Numbered from the stretch's first letter, positions 24,786-35,311 are shown. The stretch is 55,432 nucleotides of DNA from Marinovum sp. (GCA_022447495.1 JAKVBH010000030.1:1-55432); one strand, 5' to 3'. Program-made: numbers and translations. Notes: a model not told the origin generated them from the sequence alone.

Positions 24786-26327
24786 CTAAGAAGCCTTGGC
24801 CATCTGATGAAAAGGCGCTTCCATTTCTGCGAACTTCAACGATGATGTGGTGTCTTCCAATTCGGCGGCGTCTGATTTGAGCTGCACTGAAGCTGCTGAC
24901 GTCTCCTCCGCCATCGCAGCGTTTTGTTGGGTGAGGTTGTCAAGCGAAGCCATGGCCGAATTGATCTCATTGATGTTGATGGCTTGAGATTTGGTGTTCG
25001 AGTTGATCTCGCTGACCGCATCGCTGACATATATGACCTGTTCGGTAATTTCGGAGAGTGCGAGGTTTGCCTTTTGGGCGAGTTCGACGCCTGATTTGAC
25101 TTTGCCTTGGCTGTTTTCGATCAATGAGGCGATCTCTTGGGCGGCATCACTCGAGCGCTGAGCCAGTGCGCGGACTTCAGAGGCGACGATGGCAAATCCG
25201 CTTCCTGCCGAGCCTGCTCGCGCGGCCTCTACGCCAGCATTTAGCGCCAACAAGTTTGTTTGAAACGCGATGTCGTCGATTGCCGATAGAATTTGCGAAA
25301 TCGCATCGGAGCCTTCTCGAATTTCTTCCATTGCGGAGACGGTATCGGCGACAATGTTTTTCCCATTTTCAGCCAGTTGCTGCGTTTTCTGAACAAGGTC
25401 ATTTGCGCGGTCTGCGCTTTGTGCTGTATCGGTCACTGAGCCTTTGATTTGCGCAACGCTTAACGATGTTTCTGCCAAGGAAGCAGCCTGCATTTCATTG
25501 CGCCGGGCGAGTTCTTGCGCGGCGTTTGAGAGATCGCCCGTGCCAAGTGCAATTCCCTGTGAGGTGATGGCAACGCCTTGGAGTATGCTTTGCAATTGTT
25601 CGAGCGACGCATTGAAGTTGTTTTGAAGCGACGCCAATTCGCTCGAATCCTCTGCGACCACACGAGTTGTGAGGTCGCCATTTGCGAGAGATTGTAGCCC
25701 TGCGGACAGGTGTTCTGTGGCTGCCTGCCGTTCGGCGTGGCGCGCCTCTCGCTGTGCGGCTTTTTTACGCTCTGTTGCGGCGATCTTGCCATTCTCTGAC
25801 ATTTGATATTCGACGGCAGAGACAAGTTGGTTTTGTCGAGCAATGGCAACACATAGAAATCCAGCTTCGACCAGAATGGCAACGGCATGAAACGCGGTAC
25901 GGCCTAGGTTTTCAACCAGTGCCGCGCTGGGATATACGACGCTTGGCAGCAAAACGGCCAAACTGAGATGGTGCACAGCGATCACGACCGTAGCCATCAA
26001 GATTGTCGGGATGTCTCGCAGCAAGACCAGCACGGCCAAGGCTGCGAAAAACACCATGTGACTATCGATTTGCCATGCTTGCCCAGACAAAGACGCGGTC
26101 AAAGCAATACACTGACCAATCAGGGCGACGCCAAGCAGCGGTTTGAGCAGCGCGGCCGATGATCGTGCTGCCCCAAAACTTGTCGCGGCAAATCCAAATG
26201 ATATGCCCATCGTAGCGAGGATGTTGGCGTTGAACACATACGCGAGCGCACCGACAATTGGGACCATACCCAAAACCATCGCCAACACCGCACGTTCGTC
26301 TTTTGATGCATTTTCTTTCTTAATCAT
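24786..26327 (-). CDS. Methyl-accepting chemotaxis protein with membrane-embedded sensor
   Basis: 513 aa from the ATG at 26327, which overlaps the stop of the upstream gene (ATGA) and has GGGGT upstream. The first 180 residues hold five to six membrane helices without a sizeable periplasmic domain (for example AVLAMVLGMVPIVGALAYVF, VFFAALAVLVLLRDIPTI). A HAMP-like helical segment (LSAGLQSLANGDLTTRV) leads into the cytoplasmic signalling domain with the hairpin tip IDDIAFQTNLLALNAGVEAA-type sequence. It should signal to CheA. The ligand is unknown; the sensor could read membrane or electron-transport state. Confidence 0.88.
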   Translation of the reverse strand: MIKKENASKDERAVLAMVLGMVPIVGALAYVFNANILATMGISFGFAATSFGAARSSAALLKPLLGVALIGQCIALTASLSGQAWQIDSHMVFFAALAVLVLLRDIPTILMATVVIAVHHLSLAVLLPSVVYPSAALVENLGRTAFHAVAILVEAGFLCVAIARQNQLVSAVEYQMSENGKIAATERKKAAQREARHAERQAATEHLSAGLQSLANGDLTTRVVAEDSSELASLQNNFNASLEQLQSILQGVAITSQGIALGTGDLSNAAQELARRNEMQAASLAETSLSVAQIKGSVTDTAQSADRANDLVQKTQQLAENGKNIVADTVSAMEEIREGSDAISQILSAIDDIAFQTNLLALNAGVEAARAGSAGSGFAIVASEVRALAQRSSDAAQEIASLIENSQGKVKSGVELAQKANLALSEITEQVIYVSDAVSEINSNTKSQAININEINSAMASLDNLTQQNAAMAEETSAASVQLKSDAAELEDTTSSLKFAEMEAPFHQMAKAS

Positions 26328-26614
26328 GAAGTTACCCCACACAATTCAGCGACCCACTGACCGTCTGTAACCAACCAAGCCGAGGACGCATTCAAGCGAT
26401 CTGCAAAACCAGCGTCCCCGGTCGCAAGCGCAGCGAGCGGCGCTGTTGTTGGGCCGATAACCTGGCCACCTGCCGCAGCAATGACATCTGCTGCATCAGG
26501 GGCGATCACTAAAATTGGATTGTTTTGACTGGGGGCGGGCGCGTGTGCCAAGGCCAAAATTGGCCCTGCCAGCATACTCATTAAAAGTAATAAACCGAAA
26601 AAGACGTGTCGCAT
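26324..26614 (-). CDS. Small exported protein coupled to the chemoreceptor
   Basis: 96 aa from the ATG at 26614 (an in-frame GTG at 26623 is possible). A clear signal peptide (MRHVFFGLLLLMSMLAGPILALA) is followed by an alanine-rich mature part (NNPILVIAPDAADVIAAAGG, GFADRLNASSAWLVTDGQWV) ending in ELCGVTS. I do not recognise the family; the wording of VIAPDAADVIAAAGGQVIGP resembles small periplasmic domains seen near regulators in this group. The stop overlaps the chemoreceptor start by 4 bases, so it is co-translated with it and may be its accessory. Confidence 0.65.
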   Translation of the reverse strand: MRHVFFGLLLLMSMLAGPILALAHAPAPSQNNPILVIAPDAADVIAAAGGQVIGPTTAPLAALATGDAGFADRLNASSAWLVTDGQWVAELCGVTS

Positions 26615-26795
26615 GGCCCGCACCCCAGAAATTACGGAATGTGACGTACACTTGCTAAAAAATGCCTAATGTTTCCCGGTTCTTTTCGGGTTTAGTGTGC
26701 CGACTGGCAGAGATGCGTGCCCAAGTGGTCATCACGTTGATCAGCAACACGCCACATTCAGATTTTAGACCAGCCAAGCCTCGAACACAGTCGCG

Positions 26796-29075
26796 CTATC
26801 CGTAGTGCGCCACCGGTGTGCCGGCAATCGCGGCCATGTTCAGAAGACCTCGGGTCGTAACACCAGGAGTGACGATTTGTGCGCGGTTGCCCATGCCCAT
26901 CAAAAGAGGGCCGACCTCTAAGCCGCCTGCCTTCATCTTGAGGATGTTGCGCACGCCGGAGGCGGCATCGCCGTGACCAAAGACAAGCACGTTTGCCGCA
27001 CCCGTCATAGGACCACCGGGCATTAGCTTTTCGCGCAAAGCAGGGTCCAATGCCGCGTCGATGTTCATCTCACCCTCATATCGAAAATCGACATGTTGCG
27101 CATCCAAGATCTCCATTGCCGTGCGTAGTCGTACGCCCGTATCGCAATCGGTGCTGCCAAAAGACGATTGTGCGCAGAGCGCAATATTGGGCTCCAAGCC
27201 AAAGCGTTTTACATGGCGTGCCGCGCCTTTGATGGTTTCCGCGATTTGCTCCGGCGTGGGTTCGGAGTGGATGTGCGTATCGGCGACAAAGAGGGGCCCA
27301 TCTTCGAGGATCATGAGGCTCAATGCGCCGTGCGGATGATGATCTTGGTCACCCAGAACCTGTTCAATATAATTGAGATGCCAGCGGTACTGGCCGAAGG
27401 TGCCACAAATCAAGCTATCCGCATCGCCGCGTTTGACCATGACGGCACCGATGGCAGTGGTGTTTGTGCGCAAGATCGCCCGCGCGAGGTCAGGGGTGAC
27501 GCCGCGGCGGGCCATCAATCCATGATAGGTGCTCCAATAGTCGCGGTATCGCGGATCATCGTTTGGGTTCACAATTTCAAAATCGCGTCCAGGTATAACC
27601 TTGAGGCCAGCACGCTCCGCGCGGGTTTCGATAACATCCGGTCGCCCGATCAGTATCGGTTTTTCAGTGGTTTCTTCCAAGATGGCTTGTGCGGCGCGCA
27701 ACACACGATCGTCCTCGCCTTCGGCAAAAACAATGCGTCGCGACGCGGTGGCAGCCGCCTCGAACACCGGACGCATCAAGAGCGCGGACTTAAACACCGA
27801 TTGCTTCAATGTTTCCGCATAGGCATCCAAATCGGCCAGCGGACGCGTCGCGACCCCTGTTTTCATCGCGGCTTCTGCAACGGCTCGGGAAACGACAGCA
27901 GACAATCTTGGATCGAACGGTTTTGGGATGAGATAATCCCGGCCAAAAGTGAGTTGCTCGCCCTGGTAAGCGGCGGCTGCTTCAGCCGACGTGGTTTGGC
28001 GCGCCAATTCGGCAATGCCCTCAATGCAAGCGATTTTCATTGCATCGTTGATCTCGGTAGCACCAACGTCGAGCGCCCCCCGGAAAATGAAAGGAAAGCA
28101 CAGTACATTGTTGACTTGATTTGGAAAGTCGCTGCGGCCTGTCGCAATAATGGCGTCTGGCGTGACGTTCCGCGCCAGCTCAGGCATGATCTCAGGCGTC
28201 GGATTGGCCAGCGCGAAAATGATCGGGCGCGCAGCCATTTTGGCAACCATGTCTTGGGTGAGGACGCCAGGACCAGAGAGCCCTAAAAATAGATCGGCGT
28301 CATCAATGACGTCCGCCAATGTAGCGGGCGTCGTGCCTTGCGCATATTCGGCTTTCTGCGGCGTCATCTCCTCGGTGCGCCCATCATAGACAAGGCCTTT
28401 GATATCGCACAGCCACACATTCTCGCGCTTCACACCGAGTTTGAGCAACATGTTGAGACAGGCAATCCCAGCGGCGCCGCCGCCAGTGGACACGATTTTG
28501 ATGTCTTCAAACCGTTTGCCGGCCACGTGCAATGCATTGGTGGCGGCGGCACCCACAACAATGGCAGTGCCATGTTGGTCGTCGTGAAAGACCGGGATAT
28601 TCATCCGTTCGCGACATATCTTTTCCACGATAAAGCAATCGGGCGCCTTGATGTCTTCAAGGTTGATGGCGCCAAACGTGGGTTCCAAAGCACACACGAT
28701 GTTAGCGAGCTTCTCTGGGTCTGCTTCGTCGAGTTCGATGTCAAAACAATCGATACCGGCGAATTTCTTGAAGAGAACGGCCTTGCCCTCCATCACCGGT
28801 TTCGACGCGAGTGCGCCGATATTGCCAAGACCCAGAACGGCGGAGCCATTGGAGACTACCGCAACCAAATTGCCGCGTGAGGTGTACCGCGCCACATCCG
28901 AAGGCGTCTTTTTGATTTCCAAACAGGCTTCTGCGACGCCGGGGCTATAGGCACGCGCCAAATCTCGACCATTTGCCAATGGTTTAGTCGCCCGCACCTC
29001 GAGTTTTCCGGGGCGCGGTTCTTCGTGATAGCGCAGCGCTTCGTCCCGCAATGCATTCTTGGCAATGTCGCTCAT
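26796..29075 (-). CDS. maeB: NADP-dependent malic enzyme with phosphotransacetylase domain
   Basis: 759 aa from the ATG at 29075 with GGGAGG 5 bases upstream. The N-terminal malic enzyme domain (residues 1-430) contains [42 protein letters not shown] and the nucleotide fold around [18 protein letters not shown]. The C-terminal half (about 440-759) is a phosphotransacetylase-like domain ([46 protein letters not shown]), probably regulatory as in other MaeB. It converts malate to pyruvate and NADPH. It is divergent from the nucleoside operon. Confidence 0.94.
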   Translation of the reverse strand: MSDIAKNALRDEALRYHEEPRPGKLEVRATKPLANGRDLARAYSPGVAEACLEIKKTPSDVARYTSRGNLVAVVSNGSAVLGLGNIGALASKPVMEGKAVLFKKFAGIDCFDIELDEADPEKLANIVCALEPTFGAINLEDIKAPDCFIVEKICRERMNIPVFHDDQHGTAIVVGAAATNALHVAGKRFEDIKIVSTGGGAAGIACLNMLLKLGVKRENVWLCDIKGLVYDGRTEEMTPQKAEYAQGTTPATLADVIDDADLFLGLSGPGVLTQDMVAKMAARPIIFALANPTPEIMPELARNVTPDAIIATGRSDFPNQVNNVLCFPFIFRGALDVGATEINDAMKIACIEGIAELARQTTSAEAAAAYQGEQLTFGRDYLIPKPFDPRLSAVVSRAVAEAAMKTGVATRPLADLDAYAETLKQSVFKSALLMRPVFEAAATASRRIVFAEGEDDRVLRAAQAILEETTEKPILIGRPDVIETRAERAGLKVIPGRDFEIVNPNDDPRYRDYWSTYHGLMARRGVTPDLARAILRTNTTAIGAVMVKRGDADSLICGTFGQYRWHLNYIEQVLGDQDHHPHGALSLMILEDGPLFVADTHIHSEPTPEQIAETIKGAARHVKRFGLEPNIALCAQSSFGSTDCDTGVRLRTAMEILDAQHVDFRYEGEMNIDAALDPALREKLMPGGPMTGAANVLVFGHGDAASGVRNILKMKAGGLEVGPLLMGMGNRAQIVTPGVTTRGLLNMAAIAGTPVAHYG

Positions 29076-29094
29076 TTGGCCCTCCCGCAGCAAT

Positions 29095-29110
29095 AGTTTA
29101 GCCTTAAACT
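29095..29110. promoter_or_regulatory. Short palindrome in the maeB/cdd divergent promoter
   Basis: AGTTTA at 29095-29100 and TAAACT at 29105-29110 form a perfect inverted repeat separated by 4 bases, followed by the AT-rich run ATAATTTTTAG. It lies 20 bases upstream of the maeB start. It may be an operator or part of a promoter; no regulator is assigned. Confidence 0.3.
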
Positions 29111-29223
29111 ATAATTTTTAGGTCTACAACGCTCGAAAACGTCGCGGTGCAAAAGACCGCGCAGCGCCTCTTGCGTATAGGGGCGGCCTTGCTCAACATG
29201 GGTGCAAACCAAAGGAGAGTGCC

Positions 29224-29622
29224 ATGCGCGATGAAGCGCTTAGCGTTCGCAGAAACGCCCACGCCCCCTATTCGAACTTTCAAGTGGGGGCTGTGATTGA
29301 AACGACGGCTGGAACGCGGTTTGTTGGCTGCAACGTCGAAAACGTGGCTTACCCAGAGGGCACCTGTGCCGAAGCAGGCGCTATCGCGGCGATGGTGGCT
29401 GCGGGTGAGACGGAGATCGCCGCCGTTTATGTCGTGGCTGGTTCGCCAAGCCCGGTGCCTCCTTGCGGCGGGTGTCGGCAGAAAATCGCAGAATTTGCGA
29501 AAGGGCATGTTCCTGTGACAATGGCCACTGTGGATGGGATCGAAGAGACCGTCACCGTGGGTGACCTTCTGCCAGGAGCATTTGATGCCGGGCACATGGC
29601 CAGAGCGCCTCATCGTGAGTGA
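29224..29622 (+). CDS. cdd: Cytidine deaminase
   Basis: 132 aa, AGGAGAG site 4 bases before the ATG at 29224. The family motifs are present: RRNAHAPYSNFQVGAVIE near the N-terminus, NVENVAYPEGTCAEAGAI with the first zinc Cys and the catalytic Glu (CAE), and VPPCGGCRQKIAEF with the second zinc Cys pair. It deaminates cytidine and deoxycytidine to uridine forms. It opens the nucleoside salvage operon; deoA begins within its last 40 bases. Confidence 0.93.
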   Translation: MRDEALSVRRNAHAPYSNFQVGAVIETTAGTRFVGCNVENVAYPEGTCAEAGAIAAMVAAGETEIAAVYVVAGSPSPVPPCGGCRQKIAEFAKGHVPVTMATVDGIEETVTVGDLLPGAFDAGHMARAPHRE

Positions 29623-30937
29623 TGCCCGCGCAATCCTGGCACAGCTTCGCCAAGGTCAGGAGGTTGCGGGCGAGGACTTGGCTTGGTTTGCCCAAGGCTT
29701 GGCCGATCAAAGCGTCAGTGACGCCCAAGCTGGAGCGTTTGCCATGGCGATTTGCAAAGGCGGTCTTGGCATGTCGGGTCGTGTTGCGTTGACCGAAGCC
29801 ATGCGCGATTCCGGTGACCTGTTGCACTGGGATGTAGATGGTCCGGTCCTTGATAAGCACTCCACGGGTGGTGTTGGAGATTGCGTCTCTCTGGTGCTGG
29901 CACCCGCGCTTGCGGCTTGTGGGGCTTTTGTGCCGATGATTTCCGGTCGCGGTTTAGGGCACACCGGCGGGACACTCGACAAACTCGACGCAATTCCTGG
30001 CGTCAGCACAGAGGTCAGTGAAGAACGATTTGCTGAGATCGTGGGCGCAAACGGATGCGCCATCGTCGCGGCTTCAGAAACCATCGCACCTGCCGACCGC
30101 AGGCTTTACGCGGTGCGCGACGTTACTGCGACCGTCGAAAGCTTGGACCTCATTACCGCTTCAATTCTATCGAAAAAGCTGGCTGCGGGCCTCGATGGTC
30201 TTGTCCTTGATGTCAAGGTTGGGTCCGGGGCATTCATGAAGACAACTGATGATGCCCACGCTTTGGCCCGGTCGCTTGTTGACGTGGCCAACGCCGCCGG
30301 TTGTCCCACGGCTGCGCTCCTCACTGACATGTCGCAACCCCTCGCACCCGCGTTGGGCAATGCGCTTGAGGTCGATCATGTCATGTCGGTGCTCTGCGGC
30401 AGCGTCCGAGATGCATTGCACAAATTGACTTGTGCTTTGGGGGGCGCACTCCTCGCGCAAGGTGGCTTAGCAAAAGATGCAGAGGAAGGCGTGGGGCGCA
30501 TCGCTGGGGCGATTTCGTCTGGCAAAGCGGCAGAGGTGTTCGGCGGCATGATCGTGGCGCAAGGCGGACCGCTTGGGTTTGTGGAAAACTGGCAACGCTA
30601 CTTGCCTGAAGCGCCCATCATCCGAGAGGTGCCCGCGCCTAAATCAGGTATTGTCAGCAGGATAGACGGTGAAGCTTTGGGGATAAGTGTCGTTCATCTT
30701 GGTGGCGGTCGCATGATTGAAAACGATGTAATCAACCCCGCTGTCGGCCTGAGCGACGTTGTGCGACTGGGTACGTCAGTCACGAAAGGCGATCCGCTCG
30801 TCCGGGTTCATGCAGCCCGCGAAGTCCAAGCCGAGGCAGCGGTTAGGGCCGTCAAAGCGGCGATCTCGCTCTCGGACGTGGGTGCGGGCGCTCAAGGCGA
30901 CACATCCCCACCTTTAATCCATGGAGCAGTGGACTGA
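29585..30937 (+). CDS. deoA: Thymidine phosphorylase
   Basis: 450 aa from the ATG at 29585, preceded by AGGAG at 6 bases, although family members usually begin near the DARAILAQLRQG at residue 11, where a GTG at 29615 offers an alternative. Signature segments are DKHSTGGVGDCVSLVLAPALAACG, MISGRGLGHTGGTLDKLDAI, SKKLAAGLDGLVLDVKVGSGAFM and VHLGGGRMIENDVINPAVG. It phosphorolyses thymidine and deoxyuridine to base plus deoxyribose-1-phosphate, which DeoB then isomerises. It overlaps cdd and touches deoB by one base. Confidence 0.94.
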   Translation: MPGTWPERLIVSDARAILAQLRQGQEVAGEDLAWFAQGLADQSVSDAQAGAFAMAICKGGLGMSGRVALTEAMRDSGDLLHWDVDGPVLDKHSTGGVGDCVSLVLAPALAACGAFVPMISGRGLGHTGGTLDKLDAIPGVSTEVSEERFAEIVGANGCAIVAASETIAPADRRLYAVRDVTATVESLDLITASILSKKLAAGLDGLVLDVKVGSGAFMKTTDDAHALARSLVDVANAAGCPTAALLTDMSQPLAPALGNALEVDHVMSVLCGSVRDALHKLTCALGGALLAQGGLAKDAEEGVGRIAGAISSGKAAEVFGGMIVAQGGPLGFVENWQRYLPEAPIIREVPAPKSGIVSRIDGEALGISVVHLGGGRMIENDVINPAVGLSDVVRLGTSVTKGDPLVRVHAAREVQAEAAVRAVKAAISLSDVGAGAQGDTSPPLIHGAVD

Positions 30938-32112
30938 TGGCGCGGGCGTTTCTTGTTGTCATGGATTCCGTTGGCATCGGCGGCGCGCCAGATGCGGACG
31001 CTTTCTTTAATGATGGGGTGCCGGACACCGGGGCGAATACGCTGGCTCATATTGTCGACAAAACAGGTATTTACCTTCCAACATTGGATGCCTTGGGGCT
31101 GGGAGAGGCATGCCGCTTGGCGTCGGGGCTCGCCTTGCCAGGTTGGACCAAAGAGCCAAAGGCGGTTTGGGCCGCAGCAACAGAAGTCTCGCGCGGCAAG
31201 GACACGCCGTCGGGCCATTGGGAGCTGGCCGGTTTGCCCGTGCCTTGGGAATGGCACTATTTCCCTAAAGTCAATCCTGCATTTCCCAAAGACATCAGCC
31301 AAGCGGTTGCAGAAGCGGCTGGTACGGACGGCATCCTGGGCAATTGCCATGCATCCGGGACCGAGATCTTGACCGCACTTGGCCAAGAGCATCTGCGCAC
31401 GGGATGGCCCATTTGCTATACTTCCGCCGACAGCGTGTTTCAGATCGCGGCACACGAAGAACATTTTGGATTACAAAGACTTTTGAGCGTGTGTGAAACT
31501 GTCGCGCCAAGATTGCATGACATGCGCGTAGGCCGGGTCATTGCACGCCCTTTTGTTGGACAACCAGGCGCGTTCAAACGCACTGTCAACCGTCGTGACT
31601 ATGCGCTCAGCCCGCCTGGGGCAATTTTGCCTAATTGGGCCCAAGACGCGGGACGCCATGTTCTCGGCATTGGAAAAATCCACGACATTCTCGCGGGCCA
31701 AGGCATTGATAAAACGGAGAAGGGCGAAGATATTCGCCTTTTTGACGCGCTTCTGCGAGCTGTGGACAATTTGCCTGAGGGCGGACTTTGCTTTGCCAAT
31801 TTTGTCGAGTTTGACAGCCTCTATGGGCACCGCCGGGACGCGCAAGGTTACGCCGATCACCTCGCTTGGTTCGACCAAAGCCTCGCCGCGTTGCTGCCGA
31901 AACTGCACGATGGCGACCTTTTGTGCATCACGGCCGATCATGGCAACGACCCCACATGGGTTGGCACCGATCATACCCGTGAACGTGTTCCTGTTTTGAT
32001 GGTGGGCCCTGAACCCCGCGCAGCGGGCCACATTGCCTTTGCCGACGTTGCCGCAACGGTGGCAGCCCATCTTGGCATTCCTGCCTCCGGACCAGGGAGA
32101 TCAATCCTATGA
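30937..32112 (+). CDS. deoB: Phosphopentomutase
   Basis: 391 aa. Metal-binding and catalytic segments of the alkaline-phosphatase-like fold are readable: FLVVMDSVGIGGAPDADAF at the N-terminus, VPDTGANTLAHI with the phospho-acceptor Thr, GHWELAGLPV, NFVEFDSLYGHRRD and ITADHGNDPTWVGTDHTRE with the metal His/Asp residues. It interconverts (deoxy)ribose-1-phosphate and 5-phosphate, linking DeoA and similar enzymes to central metabolism. Its ATG shares one base with the deoA stop, and its stop overlaps add by 4 bases. Confidence 0.95.
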   Translation: MARAFLVVMDSVGIGGAPDADAFFNDGVPDTGANTLAHIVDKTGIYLPTLDALGLGEACRLASGLALPGWTKEPKAVWAAATEVSRGKDTPSGHWELAGLPVPWEWHYFPKVNPAFPKDISQAVAEAAGTDGILGNCHASGTEILTALGQEHLRTGWPICYTSADSVFQIAAHEEHFGLQRLLSVCETVAPRLHDMRVGRVIARPFVGQPGAFKRTVNRRDYALSPPGAILPNWAQDAGRHVLGIGKIHDILAGQGIDKTEKGEDIRLFDALLRAVDNLPEGGLCFANFVEFDSLYGHRRDAQGYADHLAWFDQSLAALLPKLHDGDLLCITADHGNDPTWVGTDHTRERVPVLMVGPEPRAAGHIAFADVAATVAAHLGIPASGPGRSIL

Positions 32113-33092
32113 GCCTGACATCTCTGCCCAAAGTGGAGCTGCATTTGCACCTCGAAGGGGCCGCTCCGCCCGCATTTATCCACAGTATGTCTCGTGAAAA
32201 GAATATTGATATATCAAAGATTTTTAATGCCGACGGCAGCTATAACTTTCGGGACTTCACGCATTTCCTGAGTGTCTATGAAGCCGCGTGTTCCGTACTC
32301 AAAACCCCAGAGGATTTCGCGCGTTTGACCACGGCTGTCCTCGAACAATGCGCGGCACATGGGGTGGTCTATGCCGAGACGTTCCTCTCTCCCGATCTGA
32401 CGTGCGAGGCTGATGTTCCGGCGTGGCGTGAGTATTTGGGGGCCATGCAAGAGGCAGCGGATCGCGCCGAATCTCAGGGCATCACGCTCCGCGGCATCGT
32501 GACTTGCATCCGCCATTTTGGGCCAGAGCGGGCCAAACAATCGGCTCTATGCGCTGCTGAGACGGCGTCGGATTGGTTGGTGGGCTTCGGCATGGGCGGT
32601 GCCGAAGACATGGGAGAGCAGGGCGACTTTGCCTACAGTTTCGATATGGCGCGCGAAGCGGGGTTACGCCTGACCACACATGCGGGCGAATGGCGAGGCC
32701 CCTCCGAAGTGTCTGCGGCGCTCAATGATCTGCGTGTTGAACGCATCGGCCATGGCGTGCGCTCCATCGAAGACCCGGCCCTTGTCGAACGGCTGGCAGA
32801 GGAAAAAATTACCCTCGAGGTTTGTCCCATTTCGAACATTACGCTCAACGTTTTCCCCCGGATGTCCGATCATCCCGTTGAAAAACTGCGCAAAGCTGGG
32901 GTTCCAGTGACCATATCCACAGACGACCCGCCCTTCTTCCATACCACCATGACGCGCGAGTACGAAACGTTGGAACGCACGTTTGGGTGGGACGAAGATG
33001 TTTTCGCAAGCGTCAATCAAACCGCCCTTGACGGCGCATTCTGCACCGACGAGACCCGCGACATAATTTCCAAAAGGCTCAAATCCGAATGA
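32109..33092 (+). CDS. add: Adenosine deaminase
   Basis: 327 aa. The N-terminal [13 protein letters not shown] supplies the first zinc His-His pair, then LTTHAGEW gives the third His, [23 protein letters not shown] the catalytic His, and [14 protein letters not shown] the zinc Asp pair. It converts adenosine or a related nucleoside to inosine. Some family members of this length act on adenine, so the substrate is less certain than the fold; the nucleoside operon favours adenosine. It overlaps deoB and upp by 4 bases each. Confidence 0.9.
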   Translation: MSLTSLPKVELHLHLEGAAPPAFIHSMSREKNIDISKIFNADGSYNFRDFTHFLSVYEAACSVLKTPEDFARLTTAVLEQCAAHGVVYAETFLSPDLTCEADVPAWREYLGAMQEAADRAESQGITLRGIVTCIRHFGPERAKQSALCAAETASDWLVGFGMGGAEDMGEQGDFAYSFDMAREAGLRLTTHAGEWRGPSEVSAALNDLRVERIGHGVRSIEDPALVERLAEEKITLEVCPISNITLNVFPRMSDHPVEKLRKAGVPVTISTDDPPFFHTTMTREYETLERTFGWDEDVFASVNQTALDGAFCTDETRDIISKRLKSE

Positions 33093-33730
33093 CCGATCCC
33101 AACACCCACCTAACCGTCGTTACCCATCCCCTGGTTCAACACAAACTCACGCTCATGCGCGAGGCGTCGACATCGACCGCTGTGTTTCGCCAGCTCCTGC
33201 GCGAGATCAGCCAGCTCTTGGCCTATGAGGTGACGCGCCCTTTGACCACGACGACAAAAGTGATCGACACGCCTTTGACCCAGATGGAAGCCCCGGTATT
33301 GGCGGGTAAGAAACTAGCACTTGTGTCTATTTTGCGCGCAGGCAACGGCCTTTTGGATGGGGTGTTGGAGTTGATCCCGTCTGCGCGCGTGGGCTTCGTT
33401 GGCCTTTACCGAGACGAAGAGACGCTGCAGCCGGTTCAATATTACTGCAAATTGCCTGAAAACCTCTCCCAACGTTTGGTCATTGCGGTCGATCCGATGC
33501 TTGCCACGGGCAATTCATCCGCCGCTGCGATTGACCTGATCAAAGCGCAAGGCGCGACCAATATCCGGTTCCTCTGCCTTTTGGCGGCGCCAGAAGGTGT
33601 GGCGCGCATGAAGGAAGCGCATCCCGACGTGCCCATTGTAACCGGTGCACTCGACAGTCATCTCAATGAGAAGGGCTACATCGTGCCTGGATTGGGCGAC
33701 GCCGGGGACCGGATGTTCGGCACAAAATAG
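33089..33730 (+). CDS. upp: Uracil phosphoribosyltransferase
   Basis: 213 aa. Characteristic parts are [70 protein letters not shown], and the PRPP loop [18 protein letters not shown], where the usual [11 protein letters not shown] has Asn for the second Gly. The end [16 protein letters not shown] is typical. It turns uracil plus PRPP into UMP and completes the salvage route cdd-deoA-deoB-add-upp. Confidence 0.95.
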   Translation: MTDPNTHLTVVTHPLVQHKLTLMREASTSTAVFRQLLREISQLLAYEVTRPLTTTTKVIDTPLTQMEAPVLAGKKLALVSILRAGNGLLDGVLELIPSARVGFVGLYRDEETLQPVQYYCKLPENLSQRLVIAVDPMLATGNSSAAAIDLIKAQGATNIRFLCLLAAPEGVARMKEAHPDVPIVTGALDSHLNEKGYIVPGLGDAGDRMFGTK

Positions 33731-33801
33731 GCCCTAATTGTCTTGCTCAACCCCTAGGTATCGTGCATCCTCCAGCTAATTCCTTGTGGGGGTAGCTTGT
33801 G

Positions 33802-35301
33802 ATGCTTAAATTTTGTGTGCCGTTGAGTTTGGCGGTGGCGGGTCTTTTGTGGACCGCGCCCGTAGCCTTGGCCCAAATCGATGCCGATCGTGCCGTGCCT
33901 GCCGAGTTCCCGCCCGCCTCCTACACGGCTCGCCAATATGTCGATAGCCGTGGATGCGTCTATGTCCGTGCGGGAGTAGACGGTGCAACGCAATGGGTGC
34001 CCCGCGTCGCGCGCAACCGCCAAGTGATCTGTGGTTTCACGCCGTCATTGTCTGGCGCCGCAGCGCAAACTGCCACGGCAACGCCTGCGGTCAATCCAAA
34101 CGTGGTTCAGATCACGCCAGTAGAAAGCACTGAGGAACCAGCCACGTCCACTGAAACCGCCGCAGCACCCGGGCCTGCCCCCGCCGCGCCCCGTGTCCAA
34201 ACACCGGAACCGGCAACCACGACGGCAACACCCTCCGCTCCAGCGCCCCCAGCGACCACCACTGCTCGAGCTTCGAACACAACGACGGCCACGCAACCCG
34301 CGGCCCGCGCGGTCACACCGTCCGCGCCGCGCACGCAAGCGACAACGCAAAACCAGCGCCGCTCTGTGCCAACCGTGCGTCGTCCGCAGCAAACCACGAC
34401 CCGTACACCGACTGCGCAAGCACAGCCTGCGACCCGACCACGCCGCATTGAGGTGGCACCGGTCCAACCGGCCCCAGTGCGGCGTGTTCAAACAGGCGAT
34501 TGCCAGGGCGCATCGGCTATTTCGAACCAGTACATTCAGCGTGGCCCTGGTGTTCGCTGTGGCCCGCAAACGCAACCTATCGTCACCCTAAAGCCCACGC
34601 GTAAAACGGTCCGTCTGCCCAATGGCAATACGCGCACGATCCGCAATCGCGGGGCAGAGATTTCTGCCGGCACCTCTGGTGCGACATCTGTGAATGGCCA
34701 AACAATCATCGCACCGCGCACCGCCTATGAAGAGCGCCGAGGCATCAGCTATGACGTGCCCGAAGGCTACAAACCTGCGTTTGAAGACGGTCGCATCAAC
34801 CCACGTCGCGGATACCAAACTGTGGACGGGCGTCGCGTGATGCTTCTGACATGGTCCAACACGGTTCCGCGTGTCTTGATCGACAAGCTTTCGGGTGAGA
34901 ACGTCACCGCGCGCTTCCCAGATCTTCGTTACCCCTACACCTCGCCGCGTCAGCAGGCGGAGGCGGAAGGGCGCATATCAGCGCGTCAAACCGCAAAACG
35001 CCAACCCGCTGCGATCCAGCCCACCCAAACGCAGCGCGCATCAGCCGTGACGCCGCGTGCACCTGCGACGCAGCCCGCGAGCCATCGGTACGTACAAACT
35101 GGACCTTTCCACGCCGACCAAGCATATAAAGTTGTGAACCGTTTCCGCAGTGCTGGTCTCTCGGTGAAAATAGGCGAGATCACGCGTAACGGAAAAGCCT
35201 ACCGCTATGTTCTAGCGGGGCCTTATGACACCCAGAGCGCGCTGAACGCGGGTCAGGCACGTGTGCAAGGTCTCGGCTACGCGACAAAATTGCGTCAGTG
35301 A
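33802..35301 (+). CDS. SPOR-domain envelope protein
   Basis: 499 aa from the ATG at 33802 (a GTG at 33799 is equally possible); GGGGG is 9 bases upstream. A signal peptide (MLKFCVPLSLAVAGLLWTAPVALA) is followed by a Cys-containing exported segment, a long Pro/Thr/Ala/Arg-rich low-complexity linker (about residues 95-250), a conserved middle part (ISYDVPEGYKPAFEDGRINPRRGYQTVDG) and a C-terminal SPOR domain (about 430-499: HRYVQTGPFHADQAYKVVNRFRSAGLSV and YRYVLAGPYDTQSALNAGQ). SPOR domains bind denuded septal peptidoglycan, so it probably acts in cell division or wall remodelling. Confidence 0.82.
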   Translation: MLKFCVPLSLAVAGLLWTAPVALAQIDADRAVPAEFPPASYTARQYVDSRGCVYVRAGVDGATQWVPRVARNRQVICGFTPSLSGAAAQTATATPAVNPNVVQITPVESTEEPATSTETAAAPGPAPAAPRVQTPEPATTTATPSAPAPPATTTARASNTTTATQPAARAVTPSAPRTQATTQNQRRSVPTVRRPQQTTTRTPTAQAQPATRPRRIEVAPVQPAPVRRVQTGDCQGASAISNQYIQRGPGVRCGPQTQPIVTLKPTRKTVRLPNGNTRTIRNRGAEISAGTSGATSVNGQTIIAPRTAYEERRGISYDVPEGYKPAFEDGRINPRRGYQTVDGRRVMLLTWSNTVPRVLIDKLSGENVTARFPDLRYPYTSPRQQAEAEGRISARQTAKRQPAAIQPTQTQRASAVTPRAPATQPASHRYVQTGPFHADQAYKVVNRFRSAGLSVKIGEITRNGKAYRYVLAGPYDTQSALNAGQARVQGLGYATKLRQ

Positions 35302-35311
35302 GCGGGCCGGC

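Noticed and set aside
27168-28286. 372 aa frame on the plus strand opposite maeB
   Set aside because: It is a shadow of the strong maeB reading frame, with no ribosome-binding site or protein family pattern.
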